From an uncultured Collinsella sp. (GTDB taxonomy: Bacteria > Actinomycetota > Coriobacteriia > Coriobacteriales > Coriobacteriaceae): a DNA stretch of 8,105 nt. Below the pieces are notes generated by a model that worked only from the letters and a program-made list of their open reading frames with translations, was not told the origin of the DNA and did not search any database. Position numbers and translations under genes: made by a program. Location: contig UQZC01000063.1 in assembly GCA_900545505.1 (NCBI GenBank), forward strand, positions 1-8,105. Reading direction: 5' to 3'. Shown piece after piece: positions 1 to 5,719 of the stretch; within the stretch, counting starts at the first letter, position 1; every line of letters begins with the position of its first letter.

Positions 1-1063
1 TAAGCATCGTGGTGTTGGCCTTTTCCTGACCGTATGATTTGCCCAGCAGGATCATCGGCAGATGAGCGCACAGGCACTCGGTGACCGTGAGTCCGCCTGA
101 TTTGAGGATTGCCAGGTCGCAGCCGTGCATGAGGGCCGCCATGTCGTCCACGTAGTCCAGTACCGTGACGTTGTCGAGCTTCATGGCGTCGAAGAGCGTC
201 TTGAGACGGGTGGCATATTCGGTGTCTTTGCCCGGCAAAAAGATAAAGTGCATGTCCTCGAAACTGCGCAGGAAGGGGAGGGTGCGGTCCATCTCCGCGC
301 GAAAGCGGACGTACGGTTGGGGTAAACTTGCACCGGCCATCACCAATACGACGGTTTTGTCTATGGGGAGATTGAACTTGCTGAGCTCATCTTCGCGTTT
401 GTAATCTGAATCGAAACCGGCTCGGATGGGGATGCCCGTTATGCGGATCTTTGACTCGGGAACCTTGCGCGGGCGCAGCGTTTCGGCCATAAACTCGTTG
501 GCTACACAGAATAGATCGGTGTCCTTGTGGGGCCAAAAGCCTTCGACTTCGTAATCGGTCGGCACGCAGATGACCGGGTAATCGATACCCGTGATGACGC
601 GGGCGCCCACAGCGACGTTGGCCGCCGTAATGTGTGTTGCGACCACGGCTATGGGCCTGCGGGTCCGGACGTATTCGTTGAAGGCGGGGAACATAATTCG
701 TGACCATGCTGTGCCGCCGCCCCAGAGCAGATGTCCTGTAAGCGTATATCGCCAGGTCAGGTCGTAAATGGGGCGTGTGGCTCCCGTAAAAGAAGCCGCG
801 GTCTTATTGCCGTCGAATTTAATACGTCCAAAATCAAGGATATCGAGCACTTCAATTTCAATATCCTCAGGGATTCCCTTGGTGCCGCGGATAAGGTCAA
901 ATGCTTGTGCAATCGCGTTGGCGGCGGCTTTGTGGCCCGATCCAACCGATGCGTGCACAATGGTTACCCGGGGGTTTTGTGCAGGTAAAACGGTCATTTG
1001 CTCCGGTTGGGGAGTGGCTTGCATGGGCAGGGGAGCGCTATTGCCCGTCTGCGTTTGATCCAT
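1..1063 (-). CDS. Diacylglycerol glucosyltransferase/MurG-like glycosyltransferase, C-terminus cut by window edge
   Basis: This reading frame is open from an ATG at 1063 to the window edge (354 codons; the stop lies outside). The product looks like a GT-B glycosyltransferase of the MGDG synthase / UgtP / MurG group, which move a sugar from a nucleotide sugar onto a membrane lipid at the inner membrane face. Visible signs are the N-terminal glycine loop VGSGHKAAANAI (residues 40-51) after a beta strand, the THITAANVA segment (143-151), GIPIRAGF (210-217), and the C-terminal nucleotide-sugar motif KSGGLTVTE (321-329) followed by LPMIL and QEKAN (346-350). The start is set by a strong GAAGGGGAG ribosome site; an internal ATG at 997 would remove a polar tail of 22 residues. 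The second-domain loop reads GASLPQPYV where relatives usually have a GGSxG-type loop. It is divergent from trxB. The family is clear; acceptor lipid and sugar cannot be told. Confidence 0.85.
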   Translation of the reverse strand, partial: MDQTQTGNSAPLPMQATPQPEQMTVLPAQNPRVTIVHASVGSGHKAAANAIAQAFDLIRGTKGIPEDIEIEVLDILDFGRIKFDGNKTAASFTGATRPIYDLTWRYTLTGHLLWGGGTAWSRIMFPAFNEYVRTRRPIAVVATHITAANVAVGARVITGIDYPVICVPTDYEVEGFWPHKDTDLFCVANEFMAETLRPRKVPESKIRITGIPIRAGFDSDYKREDELSKFNLPIDKTVVLVMAGASLPQPYVRFRAEMDRTLPFLRSFEDMHFIFLPGKDTEYATRLKTLFDAMKLDNVTVLDYVDDMAALMHGCDLAILKSGGLTVTECLCAHLPMILLGKSYGQEKANTTML

Positions 1064-1099
1064 CGATAACTCCCCTTCAGCTTTGTTACGCGATTTATC

Positions 1100-1105
1100 A
1101 TTGTA
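1100..1105 (-). promoter_or_regulatory. Possible -10 box of the glycosyltransferase gene
   Basis: On the minus strand this reads TACAAT, placed so that a transcript would begin about 30 nt before the ATG at 1063. No good -35 hexamer is found at 16-18 bp upstream, so this is a tentative call. The divergent trxB promoter must lie in the same gap (1064-1180), but I could not identify a convincing pair of boxes for it. Confidence 0.3.
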
Positions 1106-1180
1106 GTGCATGAGTGTCATGTTCACGTAAATTTGGGTATGAGCGCAAAGAACGTCAATGTATCGACGAGAGGATATTCC

Positions 1181-2119
1181 ATGACTACCGATCAGCCGAT
1201 TGATGTTGCGATTATCGGTGGAGGCCCCGCGGGCTATGCTGCCGCCATTTACGCTGCGCGTGCCAACCTGACGACGACCGTGATTGAGCAGGGCATGTCG
1301 GGTGGACAGATCGCCACGACCAATGAAGTCGAGAACTATCCGGGCATTCCGCTCTTGAGCGGCGCCGAACTCGGCGAGCGTTTTCAGCAGCATGCAGAGG
1401 GCCTGGGAGCACAGGTCGCATGGAGCATGGTTACGGGCATCGATTACGATGCCGATGCAGCGCTGTTTACGGTGCATCACGATATGGGCGATACGCTGGC
1501 CTCGAGCGTTATCGCTTGCATGGGTGCCACGCCGCGATCTGCTGGTTTCGCTGGCGAGGATACGTATCGCGGTCGTGGCGTTTCGTATTGCGCGACGTGT
1601 GACGGCATGTTCTTCCGTGGCAAGCAGGTTTTTGTCATTGGCGGCGGCAATGCTGCCTGTGAGGAAGCCCTGTTCTTGTCAGAAATCGCCAGCAGCGTGA
1701 CCATCGTCTTGCGTCGCGATCAGTTCCGTGCACCTGATGGTGTTGTTCAGAAAGTACTCGAAAAGGACAATATTACAGTTAGGTACCAAACTAGTATTGT
1801 TGAGCTTTCTGGTGAAGCGATGCCCACGACAATTTCGTTCAAGGACAATGCAAGCGGTAAGACGCATGCCGAGACCTTTGAGCCTGGCTCGTTTGGCATC
1901 TTTGTCTTTACCGGGACGCAACCCCATACCGAGCTTGTTGAGCATCTTGTCGATCTGGCGCCTGATGGCGGCATTTTGACTGATGAATCCATGGCGACCC
2001 GCACGCCAGGTCTATTTGCTGCTGGCGATATCCGTTCCAAGCGCTTACGTCAGGTTGTGACCGCCGTTTCTGACGGAGCCATAGCAGCAACGAGCGCATA
2101 CGCGTTTCTCCGCGGATAA
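1181..2119 (+). CDS. trxB: Thioredoxin-disulfide reductase (TrxB-like flavoprotein)
   Basis: This 312-residue protein has the complete layout of low-molecular-weight thioredoxin reductase, which passes electrons from NADPH through FAD and a redox-active disulfide to thioredoxin in the cytoplasm. Residues 11-18 (IIGGGPAG) form the FAD dinucleotide loop. CATCDG (137-142) holds the catalytic Cys137 and Cys140. GGGNAA (154-159) is the NADPH loop, with the basic 2'-phosphate pocket LRRDQFR (177-183; the usual first His is Leu). TPGLFAAGD (275-283) is the second FAD motif. Length matches the family (about 310-320). The ATG at 1181 is chosen because an AGAGG ribosome site lies 7 nt ahead and the FAD strand begins right after; the same frame extends up to 1106 without a plausible site. 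No thioredoxin gene is adjacent. A short AT-rich patch near 1765-1810 differs in codon use from its surroundings. Confidence 0.95.
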   Translation: MTTDQPIDVAIIGGGPAGYAAAIYAARANLTTTVIEQGMSGGQIATTNEVENYPGIPLLSGAELGERFQQHAEGLGAQVAWSMVTGIDYDADAALFTVHHDMGDTLASSVIACMGATPRSAGFAGEDTYRGRGVSYCATCDGMFFRGKQVFVIGGGNAACEEALFLSEIASSVTIVLRRDQFRAPDGVVQKVLEKDNITVRYQTSIVELSGEAMPTTISFKDNASGKTHAETFEPGSFGIFVFTGTQPHTELVEHLVDLAPDGGILTDESMATRTPGLFAAGDIRSKRLRQVVTAVSDGAIAATSAYAFLRG

Positions 2120-2163
2120 GTACGATAATATATCTTATGTAAGGTTGTTATCAATTAACTAAA

Positions 2164-2206
2164 TGGTGGGATGATGCATCAGTGCGTTGTCCCACCAATT
2201 TTCTTG
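2164..2206 (+). terminator. Hairpin terminator after trxB
   Basis: An 8-bp perfect stem (TGGTGGGA at 2164-2171, TCCCACCA at 2190-2197) is followed by the T-rich run ATTTTCTT. It lies 44 bp after the trxB stop, so it is probably an intrinsic terminator. The 18-nt loop itself contains the self-complementary TGATGCATCA (2172-2181). Confidence 0.65.
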
Positions 2207-2209
2207 CCT

Positions 2210-2236
2210 GCTATATAGTATGCAAAACTAGATAAC
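2210..2236. promoter_or_regulatory. Putative operator palindrome upstream of the DUF1836 gene
   Basis: This is an imperfect inverted repeat. The left arm is GCTATATAGT (2210-2219), the spacer is ATGCAAA, and the right arm is ACTAGATAAC (2227-2236); 8 of 10 arm positions are complementary. It is nearly identical, in the same strand orientation, to the palindrome at 3885-3910 ahead of the degV-type gene. Size and symmetry fit a dimeric DNA-binding protein. It ends 6 bp before a possible -10 box (TACAAT), so it would overlap the -35 region, a position suited to repression. The binder is not known; the DUF1836 protein is the obvious candidate. Confidence 0.6.
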
Positions 2237-2242
2237 CTAGAA

Positions 2243-2248
2243 TACAAT
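2243..2248 (+). promoter_or_regulatory. Possible -10 box of the DUF1836 gene
   Basis: TACAAT lies 24 bp ahead of the ATG at 2273 and would give a very short leader of about 18 nt carrying the GGAGG ribosome site. The overlapping TAGAAT at 2238-2243 is an alternative. The -35 region falls inside the palindrome and resembles the consensus only poorly. Confidence 0.4.
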
Positions 2249-2272
2249 ATAGCTAATGAACGGAGGATCCTT

Positions 2273-2884
2273 ATGAACCACGCCAAACGCGTTATCCCGA
2301 TGTCCGATTCGTCGGTCAGCATTAAGCCTGAGGATATTCAGCCCACTGTGCTGCCCGATGCATTTATTCAGTCCGATATCGTGCGCAAACTCAATACGTT
2401 GAGTCTGCCGCGCTATGACCAGTTGCCCAATGTGACGCTCTACCGCGACCAGGTCATTGAGTATGTTGCGCTGTGGATGGAGCCGCTGTCTATTTGCGTT
2501 GAGCAGCCTGTCATTACGCCATCGATGATCAATAACTACGTGAAGGTCGGCCTGGTGCCTGCTCCGGTCAAAAAGCAGTATGGTCGCGAGCAGATTGCCC
2601 GCCTGATCGCTATCTGCATCTTTAAGCGGGTGCTACCTATTGCCGCGGTGCAGGCGCTCTTTAACATTCAGCGTTTGAGCTACGATGCCCCGACGGCCTT
2701 CGACTATGTGGTCGATCAGCTCGAGGCATCGATTCGTTCGGCGTTTTCTGTCGAGCAGACGCCGGTTCCCGATACGGCGCATCAGGTAACGCGTGAGTCG
2801 CTGCTTGTGCGCAACGCGGTTTCATCCTTTGTTTCGAAGGCTTACTTGATGAGCTATCTCAAGTTCAACGGGTTTAATAGCTAG
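2273..2884 (+). CDS. DUF1836 family MerR-like DNA-binding protein
   Basis: This 203-residue protein matches what I know of the DUF1836 family, whose members carry a MerR-like winged helix-turn-helix. The core is at about residues 81-125. ITPSMINNYVKVGLVPAPV corresponds to the recognition part, followed by a short wing (KKQYGREQIARLI) and the helix ICIFKRVLPIAAVQALF. The N-terminal 70 residues are polar to mixed and the C-terminal third is helical, without membrane segments. The start at 2273 has GGAGG 6-7 nt ahead; the in-frame ATG at 2303 has no such site. It is convergent with the degV-type gene, and both share a near-identical palindrome upstream of their promoters. I infer a transcription factor that regulates itself and its neighbour. 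No member function that I can recall settles this. The family call is firm, the role inferred. Confidence 0.82.
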   Translation: MNHAKRVIPMSDSSVSIKPEDIQPTVLPDAFIQSDIVRKLNTLSLPRYDQLPNVTLYRDQVIEYVALWMEPLSICVEQPVITPSMINNYVKVGLVPAPVKKQYGREQIARLIAICIFKRVLPIAAVQALFNIQRLSYDAPTAFDYVVDQLEASIRSAFSVEQTPVPDTAHQVTRESLLVRNAVSSFVSKAYLMSYLKFNGFNS

Positions 2885-2893
2885 CCGACGTAT

Positions 2894-2944
2894 AAAACGG
2901 GCGGGACAAAGAGCCATCTGTCGCTTTGTCCCGCCCGTTTTTTT
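2894..2944. terminator. Strong bidirectional terminator between the convergent genes
   Basis: A perfect 18-bp GC-rich stem (left arm 2894-2911, core CGGGCGGGACAAAG; right arm 2924-2941) encloses a 12-nt loop. It is followed by seven T on the plus strand (2938-2944) and TTTT on the minus strand. It begins 10 bp after the DUF1836 stop and ends 14 bp before the degV-type stop, so it probably ends transcription from both sides. Confidence 0.92.
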
Positions 2945-2957
2945 GCTTGGTTGGACT

Positions 2958-3824
2958 TTATTTGCCCGAAGCTACGCCCATGCCGTAGCCGATGATCAGG
3001 CCGTGCATCTCGGCGTAATAGGAATCCAGGCCGTTGCAGGGCATGATGATGGTCTTGGAGCAGGGCCAATGTTCGACTATGCGATCAGTAAGCGCCTGGG
3101 CTCCAGCTTCGTTCTCAACGTGATCGATGATGACCTCACCGCCCGTAAAGCCCTCGGCTTCCATAGTGTCGATGATCTTGTTGAGCATCTTCTTTTCGCC
3201 ACGCGTGTGCCCGACGAGTTCGATTTTACCGGCCTCACTCGCCGTGCCCAAAATGCGGATATTGAGCTTGTTGGCAATGACGCCGGCTGCCTTAGGGATA
3301 CGTCCGGCTTTGGCGAGGTTTTCGTAATTGCACAAACTGAAGAGGATTTTGCTGTTCTGTTCAAGGCTATCGAAGTATGCGCAAGCATCCTCGAATGAGA
3401 CATTCGGATTGCTTGCAAGATAGCGGTCGAACAGCAAGAAAATGAGGTCCATTTTGCCGCCAGCTGCGCGTGAATTGACTAGATGAATCTGTCGGTCGGG
3501 CTCCTCGGCAAGAACCATATCGCGAGCCGTGGCTGCCGCGTTGTAGCTGCCCGACACGCCCTCAGAGATCGGCATGCAGATGGTCTTGTCTGCCAATTTG
3601 AAGAGCTCGGCCCACTCCCCCACGCTGGGACAAGCGCTCGAAGAGGCATTCGTCTCCGCCTGAACAGCGCAGTTGAGCTCATGAACATCGAGCGAAAGGT
3701 CATCGACGAATTCACGCTCCCCCACTCGAATTTTGAGGGGAGCAAATGCAAAGGTGGTATGGGGTGCGATCGGTTGCCAATCGCGGAGGTTGCAGCTTGA
3801 ATCGGAGATAAGTGCCCAGCTCAT
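2958..3824 (-). CDS. DegV family protein (FakB-like fatty-acid-binding protein)
   Basis: The 288-residue length is typical of DegV proteins. In studied members (FakB) these hold a fatty acid that a FakA kinase phosphorylates for use in phospholipid synthesis. Recognisable parts are the N-terminal ISDSSCNL (6-13), a serine-rich site segment SSSACPSVGEW (61-71) where many relatives have TSQPS, SGSYNAA (91-97, usual form SGTYQSA), and VNSRAAGGK (116-124). The C-terminus, GLDSYYAEMHGLIIGYG (near 265-281), resembles the branch that replaces the usual HxGPG ending with a GLxSxYAExGG pattern. The ATG at 3824 has an AAAGGA ribosome site 7 nt ahead. No fakA homologue is in the window. A palindrome at 3882-3912 lies upstream of its -10 box, almost the same as the one before the DUF1836 gene. 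The family call is firm; ligand and kinase partner are inferred. Confidence 0.88.
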   Translation of the reverse strand: MSWALISDSSCNLRDWQPIAPHTTFAFAPLKIRVGEREFVDDLSLDVHELNCAVQAETNASSSACPSVGEWAELFKLADKTICMPISEGVSGSYNAAATARDMVLAEEPDRQIHLVNSRAAGGKMDLIFLLFDRYLASNPNVSFEDACAYFDSLEQNSKILFSLCNYENLAKAGRIPKAAGVIANKLNIRILGTASEAGKIELVGHTRGEKKMLNKIIDTMEAEGFTGGEVIIDHVENEAGAQALTDRIVEHWPCSKTIIMPCNGLDSYYAEMHGLIIGYGMGVASGK

Positions 3825-3853
3825 AGAGGGTCCTTTCTAATCGTTCCCATTCA

Positions 3854-3859
3854 ATTATA
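3854..3859 (-). promoter_or_regulatory. -10 box of the degV-type gene, without a recognisable -35
   Basis: The minus strand reads a consensus TATAAT, giving a leader of about 23 nt before the ATG at 3824. At 16-18 bp upstream the sequence is CCCAAT, GCCCAA or GGCCCA, none of which resembles TTGACA. The palindrome starts 22 bp upstream of the -10 box. A good -10 with no -35 and an adjacent palindrome suggests dependence on an activator. Confidence 0.55.
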
Positions 3860-3881
3860 GCCATCTTGCAGACCGATTGGG

Positions 3882-3912
3882 CCGCTATCTAGTATTCAAA
3901 ACTAGATAGCGG
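3882..3912. promoter_or_regulatory. Perfect 12-bp operator palindrome upstream of the degV-type gene
   Basis: The left arm CCGCTATCTAGT (3882-3893) and right arm ACTAGATAGCGG (3901-3912) are exact reverse complements around the spacer ATTCAAA. The inner 27 bp differ from the site at 2210-2236 at only four positions, with matching spacer length. There is no T-run on either side, so it is not a terminator. It would sit at about -36 to -66 from the predicted start of the degV transcript. Confidence 0.72.
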
Positions 3913-3921
3913 ACTGCACTA

Positions 3922-3965
3922 AAGGCAAAAGAATGGACCCCATGACTCAAAGCCACGAGGTCCAT
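3922..3965 (-). terminator. Hairpin terminator of the pgsA-to-NlpC/P60 cluster
   Basis: On the minus strand, ATGGACCTCGTG (3965-3954) pairs with CATGGGGTCCAT (3944-3933) through 12 pairs, two of them G-U, with a 9-nt loop. TCTTTTG follows. It lies 23 bp after the NlpC/P60 stop codon and separates the cluster from the degV promoter region. Confidence 0.7.
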
Positions 3966-3988
3966 ATCCGTTTGCTTTATCTGAATAC

Positions 3989-5116
3989 TTAGTAGCGCAC
4001 GAAAATGTAGTTGTTGTTCATGCCGGCGGCAACGGAGCTGATGATAACACCCGTGTTGTAGTCGGAAGCATGAATCATCTGACCACCACCGATGTAAATG
4101 CCGGTGTGGTACGAGTTGACCACAACGTCACCGGGCTGCGGATCGGACACACGCGTCCAGCCCATAAAGGTGCCCGTGGTGCCCAGGCGGCAATAGCGAC
4201 CAGTGAGGCAATAGCTAACAAAACCAGAGCAGTCGAAACTGTTCGGGCCAATTCCGCCCCAGGAATAGGCGCAACCAAGCTTGCTGTATGCACGCGAGAC
4301 AACAGAACCGCCATCGACGGACTGGCTCGGAGCAGAAGGCGTCGGAGCCGGGGCAGGCGTGGAGGGCTGCGGTGTCGGAGCAGGTGCCGGCGTAGGAGCC
4401 GGAGTGTTGCCGCCCTGGTTGTTGTTATTGCTGGTCTGGCCACCGTTGTTGGTGTTCTCGGTCGCACCGGCAGTCTCGTTGCTCACCGTGGCCTTCTCGG
4501 CGGTACTGGCGTTGATGCCGGCCTGCAGCGCGGCGTTGGCCTCGGCCTCAGCGGCAAGCTCAGCCTGCAGCTGTGAATCCAGAGAGTTTACGACGTTCTG
4601 TGCTTCAGCCTGCTGGGCGTTAAGCTCGTCGACCTTCTTTTGCGTGGTGGCGACGTTCTTTTCCTGCTCGGCCTGCTTATCGGTGAGCTGCTGTTTGAGC
4701 TCCTTGACCTCTTGAATGGTCTGAGCCTGCTTATCGGAAACTTTGCCGTAGTAGAACAGACGGTTGAGCATATCGCTCAGGTCATCGACGCCCGTCAGAA
4801 CCTGAAGCAGGCTCAGACCGCCGGTTTTGTACTCGCCGGCGACATAGGTCGAGAGCTTGGCCTGACCATCGGCGATCTCCTGCTGCTTTTGCGTGATCTC
4901 GCCAGCAGTCTGATCGAGCGCCTGCGTCTGCGTGGCGAGCTCATCGTAAATCTGCTGAGTTTGGGTACCGATCTGCTCGAGCTTCGTACGAGCAGCGGCA
5001 AGGTCGGATGCGGTATCGGCGTAGGCAGGAGCCGCGAGGCCCAAGCCCAAAACACAAGCGAGGGTTGCCGTAGCAGCGCAGCGTGCCATGTTTTTGTGCG
5101 TGTTTGCTGTGCGCAT
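3989..5116 (-). CDS. Secreted coiled-coil NlpC/P60 peptidoglycan hydrolase
   Basis: This 375-residue enzyme probably cuts peptide bonds in peptidoglycan outside the membrane. Residues 1-33 are a signal peptide with a likely cut after APAYA. Residues 35-200 are Gln/Glu/Ala-rich coiled coil, broken at about 97-125 by the LLQVLTGVDDLSDMLNRL segment. Residues 221-266 (DNA 4319-4456) form an Asn/Gly then Pro-Ala-Thr linker. The NlpC/P60 domain (268-375) shows the catalytic Cys296 in NSFDCSGF, His337 in SYHTGIYIGGG, and His349 in MIHAS as the likely third residue. The coiled coil with its central hydrophobic break resembles PcsB, CwlO and mycobacterial RipC, which FtsEX activates; that is an analogy from memory. 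Start: the ATG at 5116 has a GGAAAGGAAG site. It follows apt by 32 nt and is the last gene before the terminator. Catalytic identity is firm; control by FtsEX is inferred. Confidence 0.92.
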   Translation of the reverse strand: MRTANTHKNMARCAATATLACVLGLGLAAPAYADTASDLAAARTKLEQIGTQTQQIYDELATQTQALDQTAGEITQKQQEIADGQAKLSTYVAGEYKTGGLSLLQVLTGVDDLSDMLNRLFYYGKVSDKQAQTIQEVKELKQQLTDKQAEQEKNVATTQKKVDELNAQQAEAQNVVNSLDSQLQAELAAEAEANAALQAGINASTAEKATVSNETAGATENTNNGGQTSNNNNQGGNTPAPTPAPAPTPQPSTPAPAPTPSAPSQSVDGGSVVSRAYSKLGCAYSWGGIGPNSFDCSGFVSYCLTGRYCRLGTTGTFMGWTRVSDPQPGDVVVNSYHTGIYIGGGQMIHASDYNTGVIISSVAAGMNNNYIFVRY

Positions 5117-5148
5117 GTAGCTTCCTTTCCAGTAACTAAGGGTAACGG

Positions 5149-5679
5149 CTAGTCCACCGTCACCAGGCTAAAGAGCTCCACATCGTCATTAGACGGTGTG
5201 AGCTTCTCGCGCGGGTTGAGAAACGCAAGCTCAAGGATACAACCGTAACCTACAAGCTTTGCGCCCATATCTCGCACCAGTTTACCTGTTGCCTCGACGG
5301 TTCCGCCCGTCGCGACCAAGTCGTCCAGAATCAACACGGTATCTTTAGAGCTGATAGCGTCGGCATGGATCTCAATTGAATCGGTGCCGTACTCGAGCTC
5401 GTAGCTCTGACTTACGGTCTCGCGCGGTAGCTTGCCAGGTTTACGTGCGGGAACAAAGCCGGCGCCAAGGGCTACAGCCACCGGTACGCCAACCATAAAG
5501 CCGCGAGCCTCGGGACCCACGACCTTGGTGATTCCCATGCCGGCAAAGTGCTCGGCGAGGGCATCGGTCATGGCTTTGAGCGCCTCGGGATTGCCAAAGA
5601 GCGGCGTGATGTCTTTAAAGATGACTCCGGGCTCGGGATAGTCGGGGATGTCGACGATTTGAGATTCGAAGTCGTACAT
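5149..5679 (-). CDS. apt: Adenine phosphoribosyltransferase
   Basis: This 176-residue protein converts adenine and PRPP to AMP and pyrophosphate in cytoplasmic purine salvage. It carries the family hallmarks: DYPEPGVIFKDITPLF (13-28), GPEARGFMVG (55-64), ARKPGKLPRET (78-88) and the PRPP-binding loop VLILDDLVATGGT (115-127). Length is normal for the family. The frame reaches a TTG at 5694, but the ATG at 5679 is preferred: the GAAAGGT ribosome site lies about 7 nt before it, and the protein then starts just ahead of the conserved N-terminus. It sits 40 nt after the MerR gene and 32 nt before the NlpC/P60 gene, in the same direction, so it is probably co-transcribed. Nothing in the sequence explains why a salvage enzyme sits between a division regulator and a wall hydrolase. 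Confidence 0.95.
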   Translation of the reverse strand: MYDFESQIVDIPDYPEPGVIFKDITPLFGNPEALKAMTDALAEHFAGMGITKVVGPEARGFMVGVPVAVALGAGFVPARKPGKLPRETVSQSYELEYGTDSIEIHADAISSKDTVLILDDLVATGGTVEATGKLVRDMGAKLVGYGCILELAFLNPREKLTPSNDDVELFSLVTVD

Positions 5680-5719
5680 TGCATGACCTTTCAATGGGTT
5701 GCCGGATAAGCGGCAGCTG

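Noticed and set aside
387..707. A minus-strand 106-codon frame within the glycosyltransferase
   Set aside because: It is a +1 shadow of the real frame: Arg/His/Pro-rich, while the other frame carries all glycosyltransferase motifs.
1106..1180. Longer N-terminus for thioredoxin reductase beginning at ATG 1106
   Set aside because: The extra 25 residues fit no family N-terminus and lack a ribosome site; the ATG at 1181 has AGAGG at proper spacing just before the FAD-binding strand.
2943..3398. A 151-codon plus-strand frame opposite the degV-type gene
   Set aside because: Antisense to a recognised family; no ribosome site and no similarity to any family I know.
3882..3912. The degV-side palindrome as a terminator hairpin
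   Set aside because: It is AT-rich with no T-run on either strand, and the nearby 3922-3965 hairpin is a much better terminator.
4319..4456. Short tandem repeats as a possible CRISPR or minisatellite
   Set aside because: These are codons for a Pro-Ala-Thr linker in the NlpC/P60 protein, in frame and irregular, with no spacer structure.
4070..5152. Three plus-strand open frames (4070-4576, 4281-4715, 4640-5152) opposite the NlpC/P60 gene
   Set aside because: They are antisense shadows of a coiled-coil and proline-rich gene, giving biased low-complexity peptides with no domains.
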